Origin: Mycolicibacterium vulneris
GTDB lineage: Bacteria; Actinomycetota; Actinomycetes; Mycobacteriales; Mycobacteriaceae
NCBI RefSeq assembly: GCF_002104765.1
Contig: NZ_NCXM01000010.1
Span: 1 to 64,000, forward strand
DNA length: 64,000 bases
Direction: 5' to 3'
This document shows, in pieces, positions 25,205-33,724 of this stretch. Below the pieces are notes generated by a model. The model made no database searches. It was given only the letters and a program-made list of their open reading frames with translations, and was not told where the DNA came from. Numbering within the stretch: position 1 is the stretch's first letter; the number at the start of each line of letters is the position of its first letter. A program made the translations under genes and the position numbers.

Positions 25205-26825
25205 CGGTCAGTACCTTTGTGTTGTTGTCGAGTTGGTGCGCGACCAACATGATGATGAGCGGGTGCGGGGAGACGACGTCGGTGAGGCCGGCAGCAAGCG
25301 CCTTCGCCACCGCTGATGGAGACGAATCGGTAAGCACCGGGTAATCGCCCACCGCATGGCCGCGAATCGGGCTGACGCGGCGCGCGATCTCGGCTAGCTC
25401 AGCAAGATCCGGGGAATCGGTCTCGGACCACGCGGTGAGTTCCAGGATCCCCTCGCGCACCTCACCCTCGGCCCCATCAACCGTTATCAGCTTGCCCTCG
25501 AGCTCTGCGACGACCCCGTCTCCGCATCCGACGACGGCCGGTCTGCCTATCTCGCGGCTCACCACCGCGGCGTGCGATGTTGCGCCACCCGTCTCCGTGA
25601 CGATTCCCCGGGCAGCCAGCATGCCCTGGACGTCGTCGGGGCTGGTGGCTGCACGCACCAGGATCACATCTTCCCCCTCCTCGGCAGCATCGAGTGCCTC
25701 GTCGACGTCGGAATAGGCTTTACCCGATACCACGCCGGGGCACGCCGGCAGTCCGCGTGCTAATAGTGGTGCGGCTAAACGGGTTTCAGGGAGAAGCGCC
25801 GGTGAGAGAAGCGTCTCGATCTGGCCCGGTGTCACACGGCGCAGTGCCTCCGCATCGTCGATCAGCTCTTCGTGGCGCAACCGCAGCGCCAGCCGTACCG
25901 CAGCCTGAGCGGACCGTTTGGCCGCCCGAGTCTGAAGCAGCCACAGTTTGCCCTCCTCCACGGTGAATTCGATGTCCTGGACGTCTGCGGCGAGCCGCTC
26001 CAGGGTCTGCGCCGCGATCATGAGTTGGTCGTAGACAGCGGGCTGCTCATCCCGCAACGCCGCAATAGGTTCGACATCGACGTTGCCTGAGACGACGTCC
26101 TCACCTTGGCCATTGGCCAGCCACTCACCGAATGGTTCGTCGGCTCCGGTGATTGGATTGCGCGAGAACAGCACCCCGGTACCTGAATCGCGTGCGAGAT
26201 TGCCAAACACCATGGCTTGCACGACAACTGCTGTTCCTGCGTCGGCATCCAGGCCATGGTGTTTTCGGTACGTGACGGCCCGGGGGCTATTCCATGAGGC
26301 AAAGACGGCTTCGATCGCTCCCCGCAGTTGCTCCCACGGATCCGCCGGTACCTCGACCTGTGGGTCTCCTCCCAGCACGATGCGCCGGTACATCTCATTA
26401 AAGCGTTGGCGAGTGTCGCGGGCGAATTCAGCGGAAGCGGCGAATGCGAGTGCCTTCTCGACGTCATCGTTGATCCCGAGGTCGAGCACGGTGTCCATCA
26501 TCCCGGGCATCGATAGAGCGGCTCCGCTGCGCACGCTAACCAACATCGGCCGTGGGCCGCGGCCAAAAGTGCGAGACGTCTGATTCTCGAGCCCCCGGAC
26601 TTGCTCACATACTTCGGCCCACAGCCGGTCGATGCACTGAGTGCGACCGGCGAAAAATTCCGCGCACACGCTGGTCGTGATACAAAATGCTGGCGGCACC
26701 GGCAATCCCTGCCGTCGCATCGCATCGATGCCGTACCCCTTGCTTCCAAGCACCTCACGGCTAAGGCCGGCCCGGCCGTCCAGCGCGACGACCGAGGGAC
26801 TCGCTCCCTCACCTATTTTTGACAT
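25197..26825 (-). CDS. ppdK: Pyruvate, phosphate dikinase-like protein PpdK, without PEP-binding barrel (542 aa)
   Basis: It contains the PPDK N-terminal ATP-binding region (SVRSGAALSMPGMMDTVLDL near residue 95; GTGVLFSRNPITGADEPFGE near residue 215) and the phosphohistidine domain (TETGGATSHAAVVSREIGRP near residue 415). The C-terminal PEP/pyruvate-binding TIM barrel of full-length enzymes (about 870 residues) is absent. This matches the short PpdK found in mycobacteria (Rv1127c-like). Without the barrel it cannot carry out the complete reaction alone. The start is at 26825, close to an AT-rich candidate operator. An Rv1126c-like gene overlaps its end. Confidence 0.85.
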   Translation of the reverse strand: MSKIGEGASPSVVALDGRAGLSREVLGSKGYGIDAMRRQGLPVPPAFCITTSVCAEFFAGRTQCIDRLWAEVCEQVRGLENQTSRTFGRGPRPMLVSVRSGAALSMPGMMDTVLDLGINDDVEKALAFAASAEFARDTRQRFNEMYRRIVLGGDPQVEVPADPWEQLRGAIEAVFASWNSPRAVTYRKHHGLDADAGTAVVVQAMVFGNLARDSGTGVLFSRNPITGADEPFGEWLANGQGEDVVSGNVDVEPIAALRDEQPAVYDQLMIAAQTLERLAADVQDIEFTVEEGKLWLLQTRAAKRSAQAAVRLALRLRHEELIDDAEALRRVTPGQIETLLSPALLPETRLAAPLLARGLPACPGVVSGKAYSDVDEALDAAEEGEDVILVRAATSPDDVQGMLAARGIVTETGGATSHAAVVSREIGRPAVVGCGDGVVAELEGKLITVDGAEGEVREGILELTAWSETDSPDLAELAEIARRVSPIRGHAVGDYPVLTDSSPSAVAKALAAGLTDVVSPHPLIIMLVAHQLDNNTKVLTDV

Positions 26826-27256
26826 GAGATTAGATTCTAGATTAAAGGCCGGAATTTTGACACAAGATTAGATTTCTAGCGAAGTTCAGGACGCAGTGCA
26901 TGACTCGGCCACTGGAGCTGGGCCAATCGCGTTGACATCGGCGATTCTTGTTCACGACCAAAATCGTTCGACCAGCATCATTAATCATGATGCGAGCCCT
27001 CCCTCGAGTGATGGCGTACTGCTTCGGTCTCACCGATCGATGTCCATATCAGCGGCACATCCGTCGGGTCTCGCGGGGTTGAAGCCAGGCTCCATGTCGT
27101 CGCCCAGGCTCTTCAGGCCATCGACTTCGAGACATCCGCTCGTTGCTGCGGTTAGCAAGAAGAGCGCGGCATTGCCGCAGGGTTCTTGCTGATGCTTTGT
27201 GCTTGGTGGCCGGAAAGGCGGCGCAACCTACAACTTGTGTTGAATACTATTGAACC
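26826..27256. promoter_or_regulatory. Divergent promoter region between ppdK and TetR
   Basis: AGATTCTAGATTAA at 26832-26845 repeats the 13-mer seen upstream of the acyl-CoA dehydrogenase at 24480. A second ATTAGATTTCTAG tract lies near 26866-26878. The rest of this 430-bp gap up to the TetR start shows no recognisable gene. Confidence 0.45.
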
Positions 27257-27994
27257 GTGCCTAGAAACCCGCCTTCTACGAAGTCCGACACTGACAGCGC
27301 AAACTCGAAGTCGCAACGGACGCGTGCGCGAATTCTCGACGCAGCCGCCCGTGTGCTCAGCGTCAAAGGTTTCGCTGGGACGCGGCTGACAGATGTAGCG
27401 GATTACGCCGAGATACAGGCACCGGCGATCTACTACTACTTCCCATCCCGGGAGGATCTGATCGAGGAGGTGATGTATTGCGGGATCCACGATATGCGGA
27501 CGCACCTACGGACCACGCTGGACGCACTGCCGGCCGGCACAGCGCCCCTGGATCGGATCATGGTCGCGGTCGAAGCTCACCTGCGGCACGCGCTCGAACT
27601 CTCCGACTACACCACCGCGTCGATCCGGAACTCAGGACAGATTCCCACCCGGCTCAGCAAGCGGCAGAAGAAGGAGGAGGCCGCCTACGGACGGATTTGG
27701 CAGGGTCTGTTCGCCGACGCTGTCGCAGAGGGTGAAGTCAATCCCGAGTTGGATCCGCAGTTGGCCCGATTCTTGGTGATGGGAGCGATGAACTGGACTG
27801 CGGAATGGTGGGACCCTCGCCGCGGATCCGTCGACGCCATTGTGGCCAACGCGCAACTTTTGGTCCGAAGTGGTCTCACCTCGGCGACCAAGACATCCGC
27901 ACCGGCAACGCAACGCTCTGCTAAGCGTGCGCCGACATCGGCACGACCGACCGGCGCCCGCGCTCGCTCCAGCGCCCGTCGGCGATCTGAGTGA
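27257..27994 (+). CDS. TetR-family regulator with basic C-terminal tail (245 aa)
   Basis: The N-terminal DNA-binding domain is clear (RILDAAARVLSVKGFAGTRL, then YAEIQAPAIYYYFPSREDLI, about residues 25-72). A ligand-binding domain follows to about residue 205. The last 40 residues are Ala/Thr/Arg/Lys-rich (SAKRAPTSARPTGARARSSA), an unstructured basic extension that most TetR proteins lack. The start is a GTG at 27257. It is divergent from ppdK and converges on the flavoprotein gene downstream. Its targets may include the AT-rich dyads nearby; that is inference. Confidence 0.8.
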   Translation: MPRNPPSTKSDTDSANSKSQRTRARILDAAARVLSVKGFAGTRLTDVADYAEIQAPAIYYYFPSREDLIEEVMYCGIHDMRTHLRTTLDALPAGTAPLDRIMVAVEAHLRHALELSDYTTASIRNSGQIPTRLSKRQKKEEAAYGRIWQGLFADAVAEGEVNPELDPQLARFLVMGAMNWTAEWWDPRRGSVDAIVANAQLLVRSGLTSATKTSAPATQRSAKRAPTSARPTGARARSSARRRSE

Positions 27995-28013
27995 CGCTGC
28001 CCGACGAGACCGC

Positions 28014-30029
28014 TTAAGTGGCACTTCCACCCCAGCCGTATCGCGCGACTGGCCTAATCCAGTCTGGGTGAAGGGAGTCGACGGACTGCCGCCCCTCGAC
28101 CACCGCCACCTCCAGCCGGCGCGGTGAGCTTGCGTCGCCGATCACCCGAACTATGGGGCAAATTCCGACCAGTTCCTGCTGAAAGGCCCGATCTGGTGTC
28201 CCTCCGCTCATGAAGACCACATCGTCGAAAGCAAGTTGCTGCACTCGTTGCGGGGCCTCGAAACAGGCCACCTCGGCAGAACCGGGTGACAGTCGGTGGA
28301 TCACCGTTCGCGGGAAGAACGTGAAGTCGCCCTTCAAAAGCTTCGCTAGAAGCGGGCTACCAACCATTTCCCACCGCATTTCCAGGTTCGCCGCTACCAG
28401 CGAATAACGGCTGACCATGAGGACGCGACGGCCGCTGTCGACGAGCTGTTGTGCGACGTCAGTGCTCTCATAATGGCCGATCTCGTCGAGCATCAACACC
28501 GTGTCCCCGAGACTGGCTCCGCGCAGCACGTCCCAACCGGTGTGGACGCTGACCGTGCTGATCCCGGGAAGCGGCAGGCGTGGCTGCAAAGTCTGGAATC
28601 CGTCACGGCGGGGCGTGATGCCGGTAGCGACGATCACGGCGTCCGGCCCCATGCGCCGCACCGTCTGGGTGTCAGCAGAAGTCCGTAGCCGCACATCGAT
28701 GGCATGCAAGCGCATCTGGTGCTCGTAGAAATCGAGCAAACTTGCGATCTCCGGCCGGGTGGACGGCACCAGCCGGAGCTGTCCGCCCAGTGCGTCGTCC
28801 CTTTCCAACAGAGTCACGCGGTGACCGGCAATGGCCGCGCTGCGGGCCGCTTCCATGCCGGACGGGCCACCGCCGATCACAACTACCCTCAGGCCTGGCG
28901 CGTGGCGCACGATGGTGCCGTCGTCGTGGGTCAGCTCTCGACCGGCAGCGGGGTTGACCGTGCACATGGCGCGACCGCGGGTGTTGAGTCCGCCCGCACA
29001 GCTCTGCAAACACGCGATACACGGGCGTATCTCGGCGCCGCGACCGCTTACCGTCTTGGTTATGAGCTCGGGCTCGGCGAGGGTGGCGCGAACCATGGCG
29101 ACGAGATCTCCCACGCCGGAAGCCACTATCTGATCGGCCTGTCGCAAAGTGGCGATTCGACCGGCGACGATCGTCGGCAGCGTTGTCACTCGGGTCATCC
29201 GTTCGCTGACAGGCAGCATGTATCCGGGTGGTTGATGCGCGGCGCCGATCAGCAGGTCGCGCGCGTAATGCGATCCCAGCGACACGTCCCAGAAATCGAC
29301 CAGGGACTCACGCTCCAGCATCGAGATGAGCGTGATGAGGTGCGACGGTGTCGTTTGGTCCTCCGGACCGTCGGGAGACATCCGCAGTCCAACGGGATAG
29401 TCCCGTCCGACCGCGGTACGGACCGCGCGGAGAACCTCCACGAGATATCGGGACCGATTTTCCAATGACCCGCCGTAGTCGTCATCGCGCAGGTTGGTCG
29501 CCGGGGAGAGAAAGCTCGAGAAGAGGTAGCCATGTCCGGCGTGCAGTTCGATGCCGTCAATCCCCCCTTCGCGCGCGCGCAGCGCGGACGTGACGAAGGC
29601 TTCGGTCAACTCGTCCATCATCATGCGGGTCATCGGCACAGGCAGCATCCCGAGGCCCGGATCGGAAACGTGCGACGCGGCCCACGGCGCTGAGCTATCC
29701 AGGGTCAGCTGGGTCGGACCGCCATGCCAGATCTGCTGAAATAGCTTCATGCCCTCGGCATGCACGGCAGTGGTGAGCTTTGTCAGACCCGGCAGGACGC
29801 GGTCGCTGGTCAAATCGAGCATTGCCGGCGAACTCCAGTGGATCTGCGCGATATCGGCGAATGCGAGCGCTACCCCACCACGGGCCCGAGCCAGCAAGAA
29901 CGCGATCATGTCGTCACTCACCAACTGGTTCACCGCCAGCCCGCTGCCCTGGGAGGTACGGACCACCCGATTGCGCAGCAATACGGGCCCGATGTGTGTC
30001 GAGCTCAGCACATGCTCGTAGCCGCTCAT
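28014..30029 (-). CDS. NADH:flavin oxidoreductase / 2,4-dienoyl-CoA reductase-like (671 aa)
   Basis: A two-part flavoprotein. The N-terminal FMN TIM barrel (about 1-340) has IELHAGHGYLFSSFLSPATN and VPMTRMMMDELTEAF. A four-cysteine iron-sulfur motif follows (CIACLQSCAGG then MCTVNP, about 350-375). The C-terminal FAD/NAD(P)H domain carries VVVIGGGPSGMEAARSAAI. This is the layout of 2,4-dienoyl-CoA reductase and related enoate or steroid-transforming enzymes. The ATG at 30029 overlaps the stop of the P450 gene upstream as ATGA. It may reduce a conjugated double bond in the compound the P450 oxidises. Confidence 0.9.
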   Translation of the reverse strand: MSGYEHVLSSTHIGPVLLRNRVVRTSQGSGLAVNQLVSDDMIAFLLARARGGVALAFADIAQIHWSSPAMLDLTSDRVLPGLTKLTTAVHAEGMKLFQQIWHGGPTQLTLDSSAPWAASHVSDPGLGMLPVPMTRMMMDELTEAFVTSALRAREGGIDGIELHAGHGYLFSSFLSPATNLRDDDYGGSLENRSRYLVEVLRAVRTAVGRDYPVGLRMSPDGPEDQTTPSHLITLISMLERESLVDFWDVSLGSHYARDLLIGAAHQPPGYMLPVSERMTRVTTLPTIVAGRIATLRQADQIVASGVGDLVAMVRATLAEPELITKTVSGRGAEIRPCIACLQSCAGGLNTRGRAMCTVNPAAGRELTHDDGTIVRHAPGLRVVVIGGGPSGMEAARSAAIAGHRVTLLERDDALGGQLRLVPSTRPEIASLLDFYEHQMRLHAIDVRLRTSADTQTVRRMGPDAVIVATGITPRRDGFQTLQPRLPLPGISTVSVHTGWDVLRGASLGDTVLMLDEIGHYESTDVAQQLVDSGRRVLMVSRYSLVAANLEMRWEMVGSPLLAKLLKGDFTFFPRTVIHRLSPGSAEVACFEAPQRVQQLAFDDVVFMSGGTPDRAFQQELVGICPIVRVIGDASSPRRLEVAVVEGRQSVDSLHPDWIRPVARYGWGGSAT

Positions 30030-31243
30030 CGCGGGACCGGCGTGAAGAGCACCTCTAGCTTCGCGGGCCCCCGGGTATTGCCGCCTCCCCGCCATTCAAT
30101 ATCGGTCGGCCCGCCCTCGTCGGACAATCGGTAGTCGGGAATGGTCGCGAGGATCTCCTCGAGGACGATCAACATCTCCGTCACCGCGAGGTGCTCGCCG
30201 AGGCACCTGTGACGCCCGGACCCGAAGGTGAGGTGGGGGTTCGGCGTGCGATCGATGTTGAAGGAGAACGGTTCGCTGAATTTTGCCGGGTCGCGGTTGG
30301 CCGCACCGAAATTGAGCATCACCTTGTCACCGCGGTGTAGCAATGCCCCCGCTCGATCGTGGTCGTCGACGACGGTGCGGGCCATGTGGATGATCGGCGG
30401 GTCGATGCGCAGCGACTCGTGCACCGTGGCTTTCATCAAGGCGGGGTCGCTGACTAGGCGGTCCTTGAGACCGGGCTCGGCGGCAACCCGGAATAACATG
30501 CTGCCGATGCCGTGGACGGTCGTCTCGTGTCCGGCCAACACCGTCAGTTGCACCATGCCCAGGGCGATCTGCGGCGGGATCTCTGCACCGTCGATGCGGG
30601 CGTTCACGAGTTTGCTGAGTGTGTCGTCGGTCGGGTTGGCACGCCTGTTGCGGATCAGTTCTTCGAGCCAATCTTCCAGCTCCTTGGCCGCCGCTCTTTT
30701 CGCCTCGATGCCCACCTTCGCCGTCGACAGGAAATTTCCGGTCAGGCGGCGCGCCATCGACCAATCCTCGCGCGGGAGTCCCAGCGCAAGGCCGATCGCC
30801 AGCGACGGCACGATCTCTGCCACAGATTGCACGAGATCGGTATGCCCATCGGCCGAGAACGCCGCTATGCAGTCCCGAACTATCTCGCGTAGCTGCGGCT
30901 CCAGAGCCGCGACGGCGGGGGCGGTGAAAAACGGCATGACCAGTTTGCGGTACGGGGTGTGCTCCGGCGGGTCGAGTTCTGCCGGGACGACCGGCATCGA
31001 TGCACCTGTTGGCGGGATCATGATGCCTGCAGTAGTGGTGTAGCGCTGGTGGTCGCGCGCCACCTCGAGCACATCGTCATAGGTGGCGAGCAGCCAGAAA
31101 CCACCGTATTGCTCACTCCACCCGACCGGGCAGTTCTGCCGAATCGTCGCAAGGGTTTCATGCAAGTGGGACTGCACGGTTGGGTCGGCGAAGTCGTAGT
31201 CGATCGCTGGGCAGCGAACGCTCCCCGGGACATCGGTGGTCAT
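30026..31243 (-). CDS. Cytochrome P450 (405 aa)
   Basis: A soluble bacterial P450: I-helix VLAGHETTVHGIGS with the oxygen-activating Glu-Thr pair, ExxR as HESLRIDPP, and heme loop FGSGRHRCLGEHLA with the cysteine ligand. The start at 31243 is chosen for its AGGAG about 8 nt upstream; the frame extends to 31267. It overlaps the flavoprotein gene downstream by 4 nt and is divergent from an SDR gene, with a candidate operator (31369-31391) between. No ferredoxin gene is adjacent. The substrate is unknown. Confidence 0.9.
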   Translation of the reverse strand: MTTDVPGSVRCPAIDYDFADPTVQSHLHETLATIRQNCPVGWSEQYGGFWLLATYDDVLEVARDHQRYTTTAGIMIPPTGASMPVVPAELDPPEHTPYRKLVMPFFTAPAVAALEPQLREIVRDCIAAFSADGHTDLVQSVAEIVPSLAIGLALGLPREDWSMARRLTGNFLSTAKVGIEAKRAAAKELEDWLEELIRNRRANPTDDTLSKLVNARIDGAEIPPQIALGMVQLTVLAGHETTVHGIGSMLFRVAAEPGLKDRLVSDPALMKATVHESLRIDPPIIHMARTVVDDHDRAGALLHRGDKVMLNFGAANRDPAKFSEPFSFNIDRTPNPHLTFGSGRHRCLGEHLAVTEMLIVLEEILATIPDYRLSDEGGPTDIEWRGGGNTRGPAKLEVLFTPVPR

Positions 31244-31368
31244 CGAGTACTCCTCACCGCGAGTCATTCAAGGGGGCAGCGCGGAAGCCGACCGAGGCAG
31301 ATGCCACATTCGCCGCTGTGCGCCCTCGCGGATGTGCGGCCGCGCAGGGGCATTGTGATTCGAGCCAT

Positions 31369-31391
31369 CACTAATCTAACGTCGTTAGGTG
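31369..31391. promoter_or_regulatory. Candidate operator ATCTAACGTCGTTAGGT
   Basis: The core CTAAC-GTC-GTTAG (31376-31388) is a perfect dyad in the divergent promoter between a P450 and an SDR. The site fits ACCWAACNNNGTTWGGT with one mismatch and is the most symmetric member of the set described in the findings. Confidence 0.55.
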
Positions 31392-31429
31392 AGGATCGCA
31401 AGCAATCGCTGGACAGAATGGAGCGTCTG

Positions 31430-32077
31430 ATGCATGTGCTGCTGTTAGGGGCGACCGGGAAGGTCGGTGCGCCGATCCGCGATGAGTTGCGGGAGCGTGG
31501 CCACCAGGTGACCGCGGTGGTTCGCGACGGATCGCGACTGCCCCCAGCTGACGCGTCCCTACATCACCGGATCGGAGACGTCTTCGACGGCGCATTCCTC
31601 GACGACGCTGCGCAGGGCACCGAAGTCGTGCTCTGCTCGGTGGCGCTGCGTGACGACGCCCAGCGTGAGCGGACACCCGTGACGCTGATACGTCGCGCCG
31701 CCCACGCCGCCGGCCGCGCGGGCGCCCGCCTCATTGCGCTCGGCGGTGCGGGTAGCCTCCGAACGGCCTCAGGTGTCGACGTGGTCGACACGCCAAGCTT
31801 TCCCGAAGTCGCCAAGCGAGAGTCACTGGGATTTCGTGCGGCGCTGCATGATCTGATCGACGATGCCCCCGAGGACCTCGTGTGGACCGTGGTCTCGCCG
31901 CCCCTCGCTATCGAGTTCGACGGGCCGCGCACGGCCAGCTACCGAACCGCCTACGACGATCTCATCGTCGACGAGGCCGGCGCCTCGCGCATCTCCGCCG
32001 CCGACCTCGCCGTCGCCGTGGCGGACGAGGTGGAGAAGTCCCAATATCCGCGCCGACGATTCACCGTTGGATATTGA
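31430..32077 (+). CDS. NAD(P)-dependent atypical SDR / NmrA-like protein (215 aa)
   Basis: It starts MHVLLLGATGKVGAPIRDEL, a GxxGxxG dinucleotide-binding motif of atypical short-chain dehydrogenases. The typical YxxxK catalytic pair is not evident, as in NmrA-like and SDR_a5 proteins. ALGGAGSLRT and VVSPPLAIEF are further family-like pieces. The frame opens earlier, but the ATG at 31430 is preceded by GGAG at 6 nt; an ATG at 31418 is the alternative. It may reduce or isomerise a ketone intermediate, or act as a redox sensor. Confidence 0.75.
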   Translation: MHVLLLGATGKVGAPIRDELRERGHQVTAVVRDGSRLPPADASLHHRIGDVFDGAFLDDAAQGTEVVLCSVALRDDAQRERTPVTLIRRAAHAAGRAGARLIALGGAGSLRTASGVDVVDTPSFPEVAKRESLGFRAALHDLIDDAPEDLVWTVVSPPLAIEFDGPRTASYRTAYDDLIVDEAGASRISAADLAVAVADEVEKSQYPRRRFTVGY

Positions 32078-32139
32078 AGGTCCACGCCAAATACCAATCG
32101 CTGCTTGATTAGGCGGGGGTACGTCGATAAGCTGCACGG

Positions 32140-32925
32140 ATGACAGTCCGGCACGGGGACCTTCGACTCGAGCGCCACGGCAACGTCGCAGAGATCATCT
32201 GGGCAACGCCCAAGCTGAACTTGTTCACCCCACACGTGGCCGAGGCGTTCGAGGCGATCCTCGGCCAGCTGCCCAGCGACATCCGGGCTCTGTTGCTGCG
32301 CGCCGAGGGCAAGGTTTTCTGCGCTGGGGTTCGGGTCCAGGAATTCACCGTCATGGACGACCGGGCCGGCACGGATTTCAGCAGGCGCCTACTCACGTTG
32401 ATCCGCCGGATCGAGCAACTGCCCATACCGACGGTGGCGGTCGTCCACGCGCTCAACCTCACGATCGGTCTGGAACTGGCGTTGGCATGCGACTTCATCT
32501 GGTCGGCCGAGAACGTCAGGATGGGCCTGGTCGAGGCTACCGTTGGCATCACGCCGGCGGCGGGCGGCACCCAACGCCTGGTCGCGCGCGCCGGCGTGGC
32601 ACGAGCCACCGAGATGGTCTGCACCGGACGGACCTACGACTCGTCGCGATTGCGCGAGTGGGGTGTCGTCGACGAGGTCCTGCCATCCGACCAGCTCCTC
32701 ACCCAGGCCCGCGCCTTCGCCGATGAATTGGCCGCGGGCCCCACCGTCGCGACAGCGATTGCGAAACAGATCATCGCCGTGGCCCGCGATCGCGGCGTGG
32801 CCGCCGCCGACGACATCACCCCGGATCTGGCCGGACCCGTTCTCATCAGCGAGGACGCGGCGATCGGGCTAGAGACCATGCTGTCGCAAGGGCCGGGCGC
32901 CAAACCCGCATTCGTTGGTCGGTGA
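32140..32925 (+). CDS. Enoyl-CoA hydratase/isomerase family protein, divergent active site (261 aa)
   Basis: A crotonase-fold protein. GKVFCAGVRVQEF occupies the CoA-binding position (normally GxAFxAGADI), GLELALACDFIWSAEN matches the first catalytic glutamate region, and LVEATVGITPAAGGTQRL matches the second. Both acidic positions are kept. The glycine-rich run before the first glutamate (normally GGGCE) reads TIGLE, and the AGAD motif is AGVR, so the oxyanion hole may differ. It may therefore be an isomerase or a specialised member rather than a standard hydratase. It converges on a TetR gene, with only 2 nt between them. Confidence 0.8.
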   Translation: MTVRHGDLRLERHGNVAEIIWATPKLNLFTPHVAEAFEAILGQLPSDIRALLLRAEGKVFCAGVRVQEFTVMDDRAGTDFSRRLLTLIRRIEQLPIPTVAVVHALNLTIGLELALACDFIWSAENVRMGLVEATVGITPAAGGTQRLVARAGVARATEMVCTGRTYDSSRLREWGVVDEVLPSDQLLTQARAFADELAAGPTVATAIAKQIIAVARDRGVAAADDITPDLAGPVLISEDAAIGLETMLSQGPGAKPAFVGR

Positions 32926-32927
32926 CG

Positions 32928-33584
32928 CTAGGCGCGCTTACCGAGCTCGGCGGCAGGCAACCACCGTGCCTGACGTTCCTTCACCGCCGTGTCGATCGCG
33001 TCCAGAATGCTGTTGGTGACCAGGTCGTAGATCTCGTCGAAGGACAGTCCACGTTCCGACAATGCTTTGGCCAACGCCGGATATTGATCGGCGTCGATGT
33101 CGTGCCGACTCTCGGGCGTGTATCCCTGCGTTTCGTGCAAGGCGCTGCCGATGGCGAAGAGCTCGAGAGCATCGAGCAAGGGCATCACCGCCGCGCCCGG
33201 AACGCCCTCCTCGACCAACCGCTGCGCCGAAGTATCAAGCATGCGGGCTCCCATTCCGAGCGAGCGTTTGCCGACGATCAGCGGGACCAACGCGGGGTGC
33301 TTGAGTAGCGCGGCACGCAACTTCCGGGCATTTTCGGGCAGCCAATGCCGCCAGTGGTCGTCAGATTCCTCCGGAGCGCGGACATCAGCCAGCGCGAATT
33401 CCGCTGCGCCGATGAGGATTTCATCCTTGTTGTCGAAGTGGTGATACAGGGAAGCTCCGTTGACTCCGAGGGCGTCGGCTAACCTACGGATGCTGAGCCC
33501 TTCGAGTCCATCTTCGTCGATGATGGCCAGGGCCGTCTCCAAGACTTTCCGCCGCGAGATCAGCGCCACCTTCGGTCGAGCCAT
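32928..33584 (-). CDS. TetR-family regulator (218 aa)
   Basis: The N-terminal helix-turn-helix (KVLETALAIIDEDGLEGLSI, then LADALGVNGASLYHHFDNKD, about residues 12-55) is followed by a C-terminal domain resembling the tetracycline-repressor type (SLGMGARMLDTSAQRLVEEG). The ATG at 33584 has GGAGGAG upstream. AACCAAACGCCGTACC lies about 33 nt upstream of the start (33617-33632), one of several similar sites in front of P450 and lipid genes from 31 to 56 kb. That makes this protein a good candidate for the shared regulator, by autoregulation; this is inference. Confidence 0.8.
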   Translation of the reverse strand: MARPKVALISRRKVLETALAIIDEDGLEGLSIRRLADALGVNGASLYHHFDNKDEILIGAAEFALADVRAPEESDDHWRHWLPENARKLRAALLKHPALVPLIVGKRSLGMGARMLDTSAQRLVEEGVPGAAVMPLLDALELFAIGSALHETQGYTPESRHDIDADQYPALAKALSERGLSFDEIYDLVTNSILDAIDTAVKERQARWLPAAELGKRA

Positions 33585-33616
33585 GCGTGCTCCTCCCACG
33601 ATGTTGCTGACAGCTT

Positions 33617-33632
33617 AACCAAACGCCGTACC
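33617..33632. promoter_or_regulatory. Candidate operator half-site AACCAAACGCCGTACC
   Basis: The left half ACCAAAC matches the shared consensus exactly; the right half is degenerate. It lies between the TetR start and the 3' end of the acyl-CoA synthetase gene. Confidence 0.4.
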
Positions 33633-33724
33633 TGCTGCTGAGCACCGCAACGGCGGTGTCATCATCATGGCTCTCGCGCTAAGGAGTGGTCCACATTGTC
33701 GCGGTGATTCGTTGGACTCGGTCG

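Noticed and set aside
26896..27192. 98-residue open frame between ppdK and TetR
   Set aside because: No ribosome-binding site, low-information sequence, and it lies in a promoter region.
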